Origin: Polychytrium aggregatum | Taxonomy: Eukaryota; Chytridiomycota; Chytridiomycetes; Polychytriales | NCBI RefSeq assembly: GCF_025602895.1 | Contig: NW_026516313.1 | Coordinates: 90,736 to 154,735, forward strand | Direction: 5' to 3' | DNA length: 64,000 nt | Part shown: piece by piece, positions 26,216 to 36,171 of the stretch | Position numbering within the stretch: the stretch's first letter is position 1 | Layout of the letters: each line of letters starts with the position of its first letter | Notes under the pieces: model-generated | Told to the model about the DNA's origin: nothing | Databases searched by the model: none | The model's input: the letters and a program-made list of their open reading frames with translations, nothing else | Program-made: the position numbers and the translations under genes

Positions 26216-29200
26216 TTAAGAAGGCTTCCTGCGAGGAGCCCTGCGTGTGCTCTTTATTTGGGGCTCCTCGAGGTGTTTACCGTATTTACTCAGCTCCTCG
26301 GGTGCATGGGACAAGTCCTCCAGTGTTTGCCATGTGTTGCCCGAGTGTGGGTAACCAACCCACTTGACATAAAACCGAAGTGACCCATCAGCCACTTTCT
26401 TGTGCCTCACGATCCTTTCGACTTCATATTCTTGAGTATAGTATTGTCCGAGGTCGTCTTCCAGTGGTGCGTCGTCCGGGACACCTTCGTCGGCGTCGGG
26501 GAACTGTGCTGGACTGCGGGTCGTGTGGCGACGCAGCTTGGACACATGGAAGACAGGATGGAGCTTGCTTCCAGGTGGCAAGTCCAACAGGTAGTTGAGG
26601 GGACTGGGTCGGGCCGCTATCTTGAACGGTCCTCGGTACTTGGGCAACAACTTCTTTGACTGGGCTTCGGGGACCTTGATGTTGTCGGCGTCCAGGTAGA
26701 CAAGGTCTCCAACTTCAAAGGAGACATCCTGGTGTCGGCGGTCGTAGTACTTCGCCATCACTTGTTGCGCATCCGTGAGCGCGTCGGCGATCATCTTGTG
26801 TCGGACTTGATGATCTTTGACAAAGGCACTTGGTTTGGGAGGCAATCCAGCCGTGGACTCGGTCAGTGTCAAGGAGGTGGGAACATCAGGCTGGAATCCG
26901 TAGAGCGCCTCAAAGGGGCTCAAGCCAGTTGTGCTCGACTTGGCGGTGTTGTATGCAAACTCTGCATGACTCAGCTGTATGTCCCAGTCGTCTTGGCTGG
27001 TCGAGGCGTATGTCCTCAGGTATTGCTCGAGGGTGCGGATCGTCCGCTCGGACTGTCCATCCGTTTGTTGGTGGTGCGAGGTTGACATGTTCAGCTTGGT
27101 GCCGAGATGGTCGAACAGACTTGTCCAAAACAAGGAGGTGAATCGGGGGTCTCGATCACTGACGATGGACTTTGGGAGGCCGTGGTGCTTGAACACATGC
27201 TTGAAGAACAGCAGTGCAAGGTCAGGCGCGGAGCATGTCGTCTGGCACGGCACAAAGTGTGCCATCTTGCTGAACCTGTCGACAAAGACAGCGATTGCAT
27301 CGTGGTCCAACTTGGTCGTCGGTAGATGCGTGATGAGATCCATGGACATGCTGGTCCAGGGGCGGTCGGGAACAGGCAGGGGTTGCAGCAATCCTTGCTC
27401 TCGGGTCGTGCGTGACTTGACCATCTTGCAGGTATGGCAGGACTCGATGTACTTCTCGACGGTGCGCTTCATTCCAGGCCAGTATGCGACTTTGGCCAGT
27501 CGGTCGTATGTCTTCTCGACTCCAAAGTGTCCAGCGAGGGGCGAGTCGTGGACCTCTTGGAGCAACTTGGTCTTCAACGACGGAATGTCCGGCACACAGA
27601 CACGGCTGTCCTTCTTCAGGAGGAGCAGGCCATCACGCACTGTGTACTCGGATGATTCGTCGTCCTTGGGGAGCTTAGACACCTTTCGGAACAGTTCTCC
27701 GAACTGTTTGTCGTTGGCGATGTTGTCTCGGACAACATCCAGCATCGTGTTGTCGACACTGACAGTCGACTCGTACAGTGACGCCAATTGGTAGTCGGGG
27801 CGTCGGGACAGTGCGTCAGGCACCACATTGAGTTTGCCTTTCTGGTATACAACCTCGTAGTTGTACTCGGCGAGGAACTCCATCCATCGCGCTTGGCGTC
27901 GGCTCAGGTTCTTCTTGGTGTCGAGGTAACGCAGTGACTGGTGGTCCGTCACAATCTTGAAGGGCTTGGCGGTACCGTGGAGGTACACTCGGAACTTCTG
28001 CAGCGCGTAGATGATCGCAAGCTGCTCCTTCTCGTGCACGGGATAGTTGATCTCGTGTTGGGACAGTTTGCGCGACTCGAAGGCAACGGGCCTTCCCTCC
28101 TGCATCAAAACAGCTCCCACCGCAAAGTCGGAGGCGTCGGTGTGCACGGAGACATCCGTGTTCGGGTCGAACACAGCGAGGACAGGAGCGTTCGTCAAGG
28201 CGTGCTTGAGGGTCTCGAACGCTTGGCGTTGTGGGTGGTCCCACACGAAGGGGCACTCTTTGCGGAGTAGGTCTGTGAGTGGACCGGCAGTGCGCGCCAG
28301 ATCGGGGATGAATCGGCGGTAGTAGTTGACGAGACCGAGAAACGACTGCACGTCAGAGACGCATGCGAGCGGCGGCCACTCGACCACAGACTTGACCTTG
28401 GCGGGGTCGACTTCGATTCCTCTTCCTGAGACAACGTGTCCCAGGAACGGGACTTGATTCTTGAAGAACTCACACTTGGACAGTTTGGCATACAACTTGT
28501 GCTCGCGTAGCTTGGCCAGCACGCGGGCGACATGACCTTCATGGGTCGCTTCATCCTTGCTGTACACAAGGATATCATCCAGGTACACGATGACAGAGTT
28601 GTCGAGCTCTTGGCGGAACACATCGTTCATCAGCTGCATGAACGTGGCAGGTGCGTTCGTCAATCCGAACGGCAGCACTAGGAACTCGTACAGTCCGTAG
28701 CGAGTCCTGAAGGCGGTCTTGTGGACATCATCCTCGTGGATGCGGATCTGATGGTAGCCTGAGCGGAGGTCTATCTTGCTAAAGACCTTTGCTCCACTCA
28801 GACGATCCATCAACTCGTCGATCCTGGGCAACGGGTAGGTGTTCTTGATGGTCTGTTTGTTTAGTGCGCGATAGTCGACGCACATCCTGAGATCACCTTC
28901 TTTCTTCTTGACAAAGAGCACTGGTGCACCATACGGTGACTGGCTCGGGCGGATGAACCCATGGGCGAGGAGGTCATCCAACTGGCGCTTGAGTTCGTCC
29001 ATCTCCGTCAGCGACAGTTGGTACGTCGGTCTTGACGGAGGCGACGAGCCTGGTTCGATGTCGATGCGATGATCGACGGTGCGTTGGGGTGGCAGGCATT
29101 GTGGCAACTGGTCGGGGAATACGTCCTTGTACTCGTCGAGCAGCTTGGTCACCACAGGCGGGGGACCGGGACCGGCTTGGTCGGTGTCGTCGACCTCACG

Positions 29201-30130
29201 CACGACACAGAGGAACGACGTGTCCTTCTTGATCAGCCTCTTGAATTGCATGGCTGAGAGGAGAGGTGGCATGTTGGGTGAGGCCATGCCCTGCAGGACA
29301 ATGTCAGGGCCAACACGGACAGTGCGGCCTTTCCAGTCGACGACTGGAGTCGGCTCGGCACGAGCAAGCCAGCTCATGCCGAGGATGGCATCGAACTTGG
29401 TGTCGATCACTTGGAACAACAGGACAGGATGGTACTTGGGATGGAGGGCCACTCGCAGGACCACTTGGTGTGTGCACTGCTGCACACGATCGTCTGCAAG
29501 CGCCACACTCATCGGCGACTTCTTCTTGGTTGCATGTATGTTGAGCTCCTGGAGCAAGCGTCTGCTGACAAAGTTGCAGCTTGCTCCAGAGTCCACCATC
29601 ATTCGGACGGTGTGACCTTGGACGGTGGCAGGGAGGTACAGCAGGGACTCTTCATGGTCCTCCTGCACAGCCTCCTGCACCATGACTTGACTTGGGGGAA
29701 CGGGCGACACTTGGTCTTGGTTGGCTTCATCACGGCCACTCGGACATTTTGGATAGGGTTCGGCCATTGCGGGGGCCTGCGGCGTCAGCACGCCATTGCA
29801 CACGACGTCCACGGCTTGCGGACACATGTCGGAAGCATCCGACACACACGACTTGACAGGGGTGAGGGCACAGGCGGTCCTGTCCCTCAAGGGTTCTTGA
29901 TTTTCTTTTTTGTTTTGGTTTTCAATTTTGGTTTTCTCTTCACGTTCGTGGAGAGGCAGGCGGCTTGCGCCACCATGCACCTCTCGCACGACGCACAACA
30001 CTTGGTTTGTTTCTCCTTCGGGGGAGGGGGCGAGGTGAACTTCCTCTGGAGACGCGTGGACTGCATTGAGCAATCCACGGCGTTGGTCTCCTACTAGGGC
30101 TCCAGAGCCACCTAGTAGGGTCGGCCGTTT
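26216..30130 (-). CDS. pol: D1 pol polyprotein, intact
   Basis: About 1304 codons in the -1 frame relative to gag, stop TAA at 26216, 9 bp before the 3' LTR (GTGTGGGAG purine tract). An N-terminal Lys/Glu/Asn-rich stretch ([18 protein letters not shown]) precedes the protease ([13 protein letters not shown] at about residue 178). RT has YLDD (about 515), RNase [11 protein letters not shown] (about 665), integrase HHCC (about 860-902) and D,D,E core ([16 protein letters not shown], about 932, 988, 1027), then a chromodomain ([15 protein letters not shown], about 1233-1280). SDRD replaces the usual SDRG after the second catalytic aspartate. All catalytic residues are present. Confidence 0.96.
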   Translation of the reverse strand, partial: KRPTLLGGSGALVGDQRRGLLNAVHASPEEVHLAPSPEGETNQVLCVVREVHGGASRLPLHEREEKTKIENQNKKENQEPLRDRTACALTPVKSCVSDASDMCPQAVDVVCNGVLTPQAPAMAEPYPKCPSGRDEANQDQVSPVPPSQVMVQEAVQEDHEESLLYLPATVQGHTVRMMVDSGASCNFVSRRLLQELNIHATKKKSPMSVALADDRVQQCTHQVVLRVALHPKYHPVLLFQVIDTKFDAILGMSWLARAEPTPVVDWKGRTVRVGPDIVLQGMASPNMPPLLSAMQFKRLIKKDTSFLCVVREVDDTDQAGPGPPPVVTKLLDEYKDVFPDQLPQCLPPQRTVDHRIDIEPGSSPPSRPTYQLSLTEMDELKRQLDDLLAHGFIRPSQSPYGAPVLFVKKKEGDLRMCVDYRALNKQTIKNTYPLPRIDELMDRLSGAKVFSKIDLRSGYHQIRIHEDDVHKTAFRTRYGLYEFLVLPFGLTNAPATFMQLMNDVFRQELDNSVIVYLDDILVYSKDEATHEGHVARVLAKLREHKLYAKLSKCEFFKNQVPFLGHVVSGRGIEVDPAKVKSVVEWPPLACVSDVQSFLGLVNYYRRFIPDLARTAGPLTDLLRKECPFVWDHPQRQAFETLKHALTNAPVLAVFDPNTDVSVHTDASDFAVGAVLMQEGRPVAFESRKLSQHEINYPVHEKEQLAIIYALQKFRVYLHGTAKPFKIVTDHQSLRYLDTKKNLSRRQARWMEFLAEYNYEVVYQKGKLNVVPDALSRRPDYQLASLYESTVSVDNTMLDVVRDNIANDKQFGELFRKVSKLPKDDESSEYTVRDGLLLLKKDSRVCVPDIPSLKTKLLQEVHDSPLAGHFGVEKTYDRLAKVAYWPGMKRTVEKYIESCHTCKMVKSRTTREQGLLQPLPVPDRPWTSMSMDLITHLPTTKLDHDAIAVFVDRFSKMAHFVPCQTTCSAPDLALLFFKHVFKHHGLPKSIVSDRDPRFTSLFWTSLFDHLGTKLNMSTSHHQQTDGQSERTIRTLEQYLRTYASTSQDDWDIQLSHAEFAYNTAKSSTTGLSPFEALYGFQPDVPTSLTLTESTAGLPPKPSAFVKDHQVRHKMIADALTDAQQVMAKYYDRRHQDVSFEVGDLVYLDADNIKVPEAQSKKLLPKYRGPFKIAARPSPLNYLLDLPPGSKLHPVFHVSKLRRHTTRSPAQFPDADEGVPDDAPLEDDLGQYYTQEYEVERIVRHKKVADGSLRFYVKWVGYPHSGNTWQTLEDLSHAPEELSKYGKHLEEPQIKSTRRAPRRKPS

Positions 30131-30133
30131 CCC
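30090..30133 (-). promoter_or_regulatory. D1 gag-pol -1 frameshift signal
   Basis: GGGAAAC (30133-30127) in gag frame as G GGA AAC, 7-nt spacer, then CCTACTAG ... CTAGTAGG with an inner GGCT/AGCC stem (30119-30090). The gag TAG is in the first arm. Confidence 0.82.
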
Positions 30134-30933
30134 GACTTCATGGGGCACTCCTTGGCCTGGTGTCCCGGTCGGTGACAGAAGAAGCAGGAACCATGGCGGA
30201 GGTCCTCCTGCTTCTGTCTGTCCTTGGGGGAGACAGTGGCAGCTTGCTGGAACCGGGAGCGGGGAGGGCCACGAGCCTCCATGGCGTTGACGTCAACGTC
30301 CATGGGCTCAGGCATGGGTCTTGCGGGCGGGGCCGGGCGAGGCGGACGGGCTGGGACGTGATGAGACCGATGGCCGCCTGCCAGCTGCGGGTAGAACTGG
30401 CGGCCATGGTACTGGACGTTGTCGAGGTTCTCGGCAACGTCCATCATCACGTCCAGGGACTTGCGGGCATCAGGGTTGCTGGCGATGTACTCTCTGATCT
30501 TGGGCTTGAGGCCCTTCTGGAAGAGGTACATCGCATCAGCAGAGCCCAGCTCCTCAATCTGGGAGGAGAGGTCTTCAAACTCCTCGATGTAGCGGGTCAC
30601 AGAACCACGCTGCACGAGAGAGTATAGCTTGTCACGGGCAATGAGTTCAGCATTGGGGCTGCCGAAGCGGCGACGGAGGCGGTCCTTGAAGTCGTCAAAC
30701 ACACCTTCGCTCTGCTCGTCGAACCCTTGGCGGCGGTACCAACGGTACGCCTGGTCCTTTAAGCAGAGCTTGGCGGCGACGATGTGGTGGGTGGGGGCGA
30801 CTTGGGCAGCATCGAGGTAGTCCTCGAGTTGCTGCAGCCAGTCCTCCACCGAGGAGGAGCGGCTCTTCCCAGTAAACACTGGGGCACGGAAGGTCTTGAG
30901 GAAGGCTTCCGGAAGTGGGCGGGGGTTGCTCAT
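30112..30933 (-). CDS. gag: D1 Gag protein
   Basis: 273 residues from ATG 30933 ([12 protein letters not shown]). Capsid domain ([18 protein letters not shown] ... [17 protein letters not shown]), a Pro/Arg-rich linker, [10 protein letters not shown] and a CCHC knuckle ([14 protein letters not shown]). The shortest Gag of the families here. The same frame is open upstream of this ATG to a TAG about 72 nt away, and beyond that to an ATG at the LTR/primer-site junction, so the true N-terminus could be longer if that TAG is spliced out or read through. It binds RNA and forms particles; pol is expressed from its last codons by frameshift. Confidence 0.93.
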   Translation of the reverse strand: MSNPRPLPEAFLKTFRAPVFTGKSRSSSVEDWLQQLEDYLDAAQVAPTHHIVAAKLCLKDQAYRWYRRQGFDEQSEGVFDDFKDRLRRRFGSPNAELIARDKLYSLVQRGSVTRYIEEFEDLSSQIEELGSADAMYLFQKGLKPKIREYIASNPDARKSLDVMMDVAENLDNVQYHGRQFYPQLAGGHRSHHVPARPPRPAPPARPMPEPMDVDVNAMEARGPPRSRFQQAATVSPKDRQKQEDLRHGSCFFCHRPGHQAKECPMKSGNGRPY

Positions 30934-31043
30934 GGCAGGGGCAGGCTCCAGGGACAGAGAGGAGAGTCGGTCGGCAAGAGAGGCGGGATCCAGCTTGAGG
31001 ATCTAGAAAGAGGACAAACAGGACGAAAACAAGACGAGGATTT

Positions 31044-31055
31044 CCGATGCTACCA
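31044..31055 (-). promoter_or_regulatory. D1 primer-binding site, tRNA type
   Basis: TGGTAGCATCGG directly follows the 5' LTR on the element strand. TGG complements a tRNA CCA end, and TGGTAGCA fits the 3' end of many eukaryotic initiator tRNAs. F elements carry the same 12-mer. Confidence 0.75.
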
Positions 31056-31364
31056 TGTAACGTCCACTACTGGGACGTTGGGGCAAGACGGGGAGGGAGG
31101 GGGTACAAGACAAGACAGGACGGGGCAGAACAGGGCGGTGCTAGGCTACTCTAGCGGACGGGTGAGCTCGGGGAGCACTTACGTTTATTCACGATAAAAC
31201 CGAACTCCAGACAAACGGGGGGAACGGGGGCAACCCGCAGGTATACCCTGCGGTGGCCTGCCTGCGGTGCGTGAAAACGCAAAGCGCAGCACAGGTCACG
31301 ACCCACTGCGCCGCGCAGTACGCGCAGTACGCGCAGCACAGCGTCGGAGATACCATCTCCTACA
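31056..31364 (-). repeat. D1 5' LTR
   Basis: 309 bp, same as 25898-26206. Element-strand ends TGTAGGAG...ACGTTACA. AATAAA is present (GTGAATAAACG). Confidence 0.96.
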
Positions 31365-33182
31365 CTCCCTTTCCTGCTCGAGACAGATGCTTCTGACTTT
31401 GCGCTGGGTGCTGTGCTTTCACAGCCCATGTCACACGACACCGCGTCAGCTTACCACCCAGTCGCATTCTTCTCTAGGAAGCTCAATGACGCCGAGCGCA
31501 ACTACTCGGTGCATGACAAGGAGCTCCTAGCGATCGTGGAGGCTTTCCGTTTCTGGCGTCACTACCTTGTCGGTGCTCGAGACATCTCTGTCAGGTCCGA
31601 CCACAAGAATCTCACCTTCTTCCGCACCCGTCGCACGCTCAAGCAACGACACGCCCGATGGGCCGAACTACTTTCCGAGTACGACTTCAAGCTCACCTAC
31701 ACCCCCGGGCACCTCAACACCGTGGCAGACGCACTGTCGAGGCGCCTGGACCTCGCTCCGGAGGGGGGAGATGGTTTCGACAACGACCCGACAACGATCA
31801 CCCTCTTACCGGACGAACGCTGGATGCGAAGCCTCACGACCAAGCTTTCACACCAAGTACTTGTCGAGAGCGACGATCGAAAGCTCGAGATACTCCGGGC
31901 TCGACACGACTCACCAACGGCAGGACACCCCGGCCAGGCCAGAACATTGGAGCTCGTCCAAAGGGACTTTTACTGGCCGGGGATGAGGCGCTACGTCAAG
32001 GAGTATGTCAAGGCGTGTGAAACATGTCAACGCAACAAGGCAGCAAGGCACAAGCCACTGGGACTGCTCGAGCCACTACCCATTTCACTGACACCATGGA
32101 CGTCGGTGGGGATGGATTTCATCGTCAAACTACCCCCCTCACACGGTCACGACTCGATCCTGGTCTTCGTTTGCCGTCGCACCAAACAGGCGCACTTTGT
32201 CCCATGCAATGAAACTATCGACGCACAAGGTACTGCTAACCTCTTCCTGCATCATGTGTTCCGACTCCATGGTCTCCCAACCGACATCGTGTCGGATCGA
32301 GGTCCGCAATTCCGTTCCTCGTTCTGGAAGGCGGTTACTACTTCCCTGGGAATCAAGCTCAAATTGTCGACCGCGTACCATCCGCAAACGGATGGGCAAA
32401 CCGAGCGGACCAATCAAACGCTCGAACAGTACTTGCGGTGTTTCGTTTCCTATCAGCAAGACAACTGGTTTGAGTTGCTGCCGCTCGCCGAGTTTGCACA
32501 CAACAATGCTACTAACAGTAGTACCCAGTTGAGCCCCTTTTTCAGCAACTACGGTTTCAACCCAAGAGGAGACTTCGAGCTACCCGTCCGGGACGACAGT
32601 AACCTCCCCTCGGTCAAGACGCACCTGGATCGACTACAAGATGTCAACACCTTCCTCGACCGAACCCTGAAGCAAGCGCAGGAAGATGCGCGCCGGTTCG
32701 CCAACAAGCACCGACAGGACCACTCCTTCAAGGTTGGCCAGAAGGTGTGGCTGTTGCGAAGAAACATCAAGACACGACGCCCCAGCAGCAAGCTCGACCA
32801 CGTGAAGCTTGGACCCTTCAAAGTCATCGAGCAGATCAATCCGGTCACCTACCGACTCGAACTCCCAGACTCGATGTCCATCCACCCTGTGTTTCATGTT
32901 AGCATGTTGGACGCGTACCATGCGAGCACCATTGCGGGACAGACTGCGCCACCTCCCCCTCCTGTAGAGATAGATGGTGAGGAGGAGTACGAGGTAGAAG
33001 GCATTCTTGATGCAAAATGGTTTGGGCGTACCTTAAAGTACTTAGTCAAGTGGAAGGGGTATTCGGACGTTGAGAATTCGTGGGAGCCGGAGGCGAACTT
33101 GCAGAATAGTCCGGACTTGCTTCATGAGTTTAGACTGAAGTACCCCCAGAAGGTTCAGGGCAGACCTAGAAGGGGGAGATGA
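31365..33182 (+). pseudogene. pol: C pol part 3: RNase H, integrase, chromodomain
   Basis: Open from the D1 duplication to TGA 33182, which abuts the C 3' LTR. RNase H begins at once (ETDASDFALGAVLSQ). Integrase follows with an HHCC finger (HDSPTAGHPGQ ... CETCQRNK, about 31902-32035) and catalytic D,D,E (GMDFIVKL about 32112, SDRG about 32290, [12 protein letters not shown] about 32385-32415), then KLGPFKVIEQ and a chromodomain (YLVKWKGY...WEPEAN, about 33040-33105). The C-terminal codons include the purine tract AGAAGGGGGAGATGA. No internal stops; the frame fits parts 1 and 2 after removing E and D1. Confidence 0.94.
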
Positions 33183-33590
33183 TGTTATGAACGCGTACCA
33201 TGATTGGCGTTGTGGCGCAGCGCATTGTCATGGCACTCATGAGCATCCGGGACTGGCGACGGTCTAGAACCTTCCTGCACCATGCATTAGATTAGTTCAT
33301 TCATTTACTTTATTTGATCACAGAGTGGCTTATCCTGTGGCTGAGCTCGATGACATGATAGATTAGATGGTCGAGGTATAAATAGAGGAGCTCAGGGGCC
33401 AGAAGGAAATCACACCCAGTGAATTATCTTATCACCTTTCTGAATATAAGATCATCACTCTCTCGTACCTTGCCCTTGCTCCCTGCCCTGCTCCTCGTTC
33501 TTGCCCTCGTTCCGATTCCCACGCCTTGTCTGCACCGTCAAGAACCCACTCGGTCTGCTGACACCTGTTTCCCACGCCTCGTTCCTGACA
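33183..33590 (+). repeat. C 3' LTR
   Basis: Complete 408-bp copy, TGTTATG...CCTGACA. Identical by eye to 16581-16976 over the shared 396 bp. The right flank begins ggaggcatgg; the duplication cannot be tested because the left flank is outside the window. Confidence 0.95.
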
Positions 33591-33848
33591 GGAGGCATGG
33601 GGGCAGAGGATGCTGGATGCCTGCCAGTGGTACTGGTCAGAGCAGAGACTTTTTTATCGTGCAATGGCGCGATGATCAGATCAAGGCGAGATGAGGGAAG
33701 AAAGCAGCAGGACGAAGGTGCGGCATTTATACCCGAGAGCAGGAGCCCGTCTTTGCGGGCTGGTTGGGGAAGCGACCTGTTCAAAAATCGCCGAGAGGTT
33801 CAAGCCAGGGATGTGAACGTGAGAACGGCGGCTTGATTGGAGGGAACT
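33591..33848 (-). other. Non-LTR flank between C and the transposase gene
   Basis: 258 bp with no similarity to any element here. On the minus strand TATAAATG occurs at about 33733-33726, followed by a pyrimidine-rich stretch, which could be a promoter firing toward C. No open frame is convincing. It may be original host sequence or the end of the DNA transposon; I cannot decide between these. Confidence 0.4.
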
Positions 33849-33872
33849 CAACCCCAGAAGCGCATCGCTCGC

Positions 33873-34703
33873 TCAATCAGCCGTGGGAAGACATCTGGAA
33901 GCACCCTCCGCACGACGGACTCGAACAGGGTCACCATCCCGACCCTGAATGTCGGGCGAGGCAGGTGGGGTGAAGATCACTGACCATCCTCGGCGCTCGA
34001 TGCAGTCCAGGACAGCCATTGTCTTGTGCATGCTGACATTGTCCATCACAATCACAGAGTCGTCTGGGAAGCTCGCTCGCTCAAAGAACTCGACCATCGA
34101 GTGTGTCTTGAATGATGTGGGGATGTACATGCGATGCAGCACACCAGAGTGGTTGATGGCAAATGCAGCCGAGACAGACTTGTGTTTCATGTGATTGCGC
34201 TGGCGAAGCGGAGCACCCTTCGGCGAGTATCCGTAAAGAGGAAAAATGGATTTCCTGATCCCTGTCTCATCGACAAAAACGAATCGTCGTGGGTCGATGG
34301 AGCGGACCTGGTCCCTGAACTGTGCCACTCGCTCATCCAGTCGCTTGGACTTGTAGAGGTGTGTTGCCCTCTTGTGTGAGAGACCTGCCCGGTGGATGGC
34401 AGTGTGGCAGAGCGAGAGTGATACTTTCCTCTGGAGGATGGACTCGAGCTTGCATCGCAACACAGGACCAGTCTGGAACGGGTCCTGTTCAATCAGGGTG
34501 CGAATGACTGGACATGCCTGCTCGAAGAAAGTGGATCTGCGAGCTGGGACCCGGGATGGGTCATCCAGCTTGCATCCTCGGTGCCATCGATGGATGGTGC
34601 TCTTGGATACACTGAATATGGAGGCGACCTTACGCAGGCTATGGATGAGGGCGTAGCATCGCAATGCGGCGGTGCGAAAGTCGGATGTGTGGCGAATGGT
34701 CAT
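33873..34703 (-). CDS. IS630/Tc1-like DDE transposase, 3' end possibly shifted
   Basis: 276 residues from ATG 34703 (MTIRHTSDFR). N-terminal helix-turn-helix (SLRKVASIFSVSKSTIHRWHRG, residues 22-43) of the kind used to bind terminal repeats, then a DDE catalytic core: VFVDETG with D145, VIVMDN with D221 (75 apart), and TPPASPDIQGRD with D256, 35 residues later, where E or D is expected. It would cut and paste a DNA transposon. After SPDIQ the frame looks less protein-like; the -1 frame gives VTLFESVVRRVLPDVFPRLIERAMRFWG and stops at about 33849, so a late frameshift is possible. G is inserted 4 bp upstream of the ATG, in the same orientation. No terminal inverted repeats were recognised. Confidence 0.8.
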   Translation of the reverse strand: MTIRHTSDFRTAALRCYALIHSLRKVASIFSVSKSTIHRWHRGCKLDDPSRVPARRSTFFEQACPVIRTLIEQDPFQTGPVLRCKLESILQRKVSLSLCHTAIHRAGLSHKRATHLYKSKRLDERVAQFRDQVRSIDPRRFVFVDETGIRKSIFPLYGYSPKGAPLRQRNHMKHKSVSAAFAINHSGVLHRMYIPTSFKTHSMVEFFERASFPDDSVIVMDNVSMHKTMAVLDCIERRGWSVIFTPPASPDIQGRDGDPVRVRRAEGASRCLPTAD

Positions 34704-34707
34704 GGCC

Positions 34708-35126
34708 TGTAAGGAGTGAACAAGCGCAAGGACGAAGACCAAGTGCTTGGTATGAGCTTTATTAGCTTTTAGCCCCGAACACCAAAGAACAAGTTTTGTT
34801 CGAACTGGTGTTCAACATAGGCTCAGACATGCAGGGCTATTTATAGACCGGGAGAAGGTCGAGGGGCAAAAGTGGGCGAGAAGGGTGGAGCATCACAGAG
34901 AAGCGAGAAGGGGGTGCGAGAGTGGCTGGTGTGCAAGCGAGAGAGGCTTGGCACAGCCCGGGGACATGTGCCGAGCGGTGGGGGAGGCAGGAAACCAGTA
35001 GACGCGGGTGGCAACGGCGCGTGCTCATGCATGGGGGCAAACAAACACGTGGGGACTCATGATTGGTGCGGAGGGCGAGAGCATGCGGGACAATCTCATT
35101 GGTCCGTTGTGATGCTGGTCATCACA
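34708..35126 (-). repeat. G 3' LTR
   Basis: About 419 bp, element-strand ends TGTGATGACC...CCTTACA. The right end is fixed by the abutting pol TAG; the left end is inferred from TG...CA and similarity of layout to B (shared TTCGAAC block, gcttgg block). Target duplication would be tggcc on the left; the other side is not visible. Confidence 0.8.
34806..34845 (-). promoter_or_regulatory. G LTR core promoter and predicted primer
   Basis: TATAAATA starts at 34845 and AGTTCGAACAAAA at 34806, 39 nt downstream, as in B. The binding site is outside the window. Transcription from this 3' LTR would run into the transposase gene. Confidence 0.55.
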
Positions 35127-35853
35127 CTATCTCCTCCTTAAACTACGGCGTGTTCCATCTTGAGTTCTCCTGGGGCCAGGCTTGTCTGGGTAGCGTCGGT
35201 GGTACTCCGCGGCCACCGTTGGGGCAAAGACAATGTCGGCGGGCTCCCAACTTCGATCGGTGACCGGGTAGCCTTTCCAATCGATGAGATAGTGCAGCTT
35301 TCCGCGCACGAACTTGGAGTCTAAGATCTCTTCGACCTCCCACTCCAAGTTCCCATCGATGACCACCGCAGGGGGCGGCGCTTGCACCCGACCCGGAAAC
35401 GAGTTCTTCTTGTAGGGCTCAAGAAGAGACACATGGAACACCGGGTGCACCTTTATGTCCTTTGGCAAGTCCAGGCGGAAAGCCAATGTCCCGACGGCCT
35501 CGAGGATGGTGAATGGTCCAATCCTCTGGTAATCCAGCTTCTTGCTTGGGCGAGTGGTGCTGATGTTACGAGTCAGCACCCAGACTTGATCGCCCGGACG
35601 CAAGTCGGGAGCCTGGGACCTCCGGAGATCTGAGAAGTGCTTGTAGTCAGACTTTGCCTTCTCAAGATTCTCCTTCAACAGTGCCAGGTTCCGCTGGAGA
35701 TGTTCAACCCTCTCCGTGGCAGAGGGAACATCAGGGCCGCCAGCGACAACGGGGACTTCGAACCTTGGGTGGAACCCATAGGTTGCCAAGAATGGCGAGG
35801 CATGTGTTGACGAGTTCTCGAGGTTATTGTAAGAGAACTCGGCCAACGGCAGC
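35127..35853 (-). pseudogene. pol: G pol part: integrase C-terminus and chromodomain
   Basis: About 240 residues, from the end of the integrase core (EFSYNNLENSSTHASPFLATYGFHPRF) through the GPYF-like segment (KLDYQRIGPFTILEAVGTLAFRLDLP, VHPVFHVSLLEP) and the chromodomain (YLIDWKGYPVTDRSWEP) to a TAG abutting the 3' LTR. Clearly similar to the B product but diverged at many positions. It is cut at 35853 by D2; the last bases gcagc are the duplication shared with 47045-47049. Open throughout, so not decayed, only interrupted. Confidence 0.92.
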
Positions 35854-36162
35854 TGTAACGTCCACTACTGGGACGTTGGGGCAAGACGGGGAGGGAGGGG
35901 GTACAAGACAAGACAGGACGGGGCAGAACAGGGCGGTGCTAGGCTACTCTAGCGGACGGGTGAGCTCGGGGAGCACTTACGTTTATTCACGATAAAACCG
36001 AACTCCAGACAAACGGGGGGAACGGGGGCAACCCGCAGGTATACCCTGCGGTGGCCTGCCTGCGGTGCGTGAAAACGCAAAGCGCAGCACAGGTCACGAC
36101 CCACTGCGCCGCGCAGTACGCGCAGTACGCGCAGCACAGCGTCGGAGATACCATCTCCTACA
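35854..36162 (-). repeat. D2 3' LTR
   Basis: 309 bp, same sequence as the D1 LTR (offset 9956). Confidence 0.96.
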
Positions 36163-36171
36163 CTCCCACAC

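Larger units (their letters stand above)
25898..31364 (-). mobile_element. Ty3/Gypsy element D1, complete, in C pol
   Basis: 5467 bp on the minus strand, two 309-bp LTRs, duplication ctccc on both sides (25893-25897 and 31365-31369). gag and pol are intact. D2 has the same net length once F1 is removed, and their pol translations look identical. Confidence 0.97.
16581..33590 (+). mobile_element. Ty3/Gypsy element C, host of the B tandem, E and D1
   Basis: Plus-strand element with LTRs at 16581-16976 (first 12 bp cut off by B) and 33183-33590. Taking out E (18363-24766 plus one duplication) and D1 (25898-31364 plus one duplication) leaves an open pol frame from the frameshift site to the TGA at 33182: the insertions add 6409 and 5472 bp, and the reading phases on both sides agree. 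C was therefore coding-competent when hit. Its LTR copies look identical over the shared 396 bp. Confidence 0.93.

Noticed and set aside
33873-34742. Transposase start upstream at 34742
   Set aside because: The extra residues are read from the G LTR and begin with TTG; the ATG at 34703 precedes the conserved helix-turn-helix.
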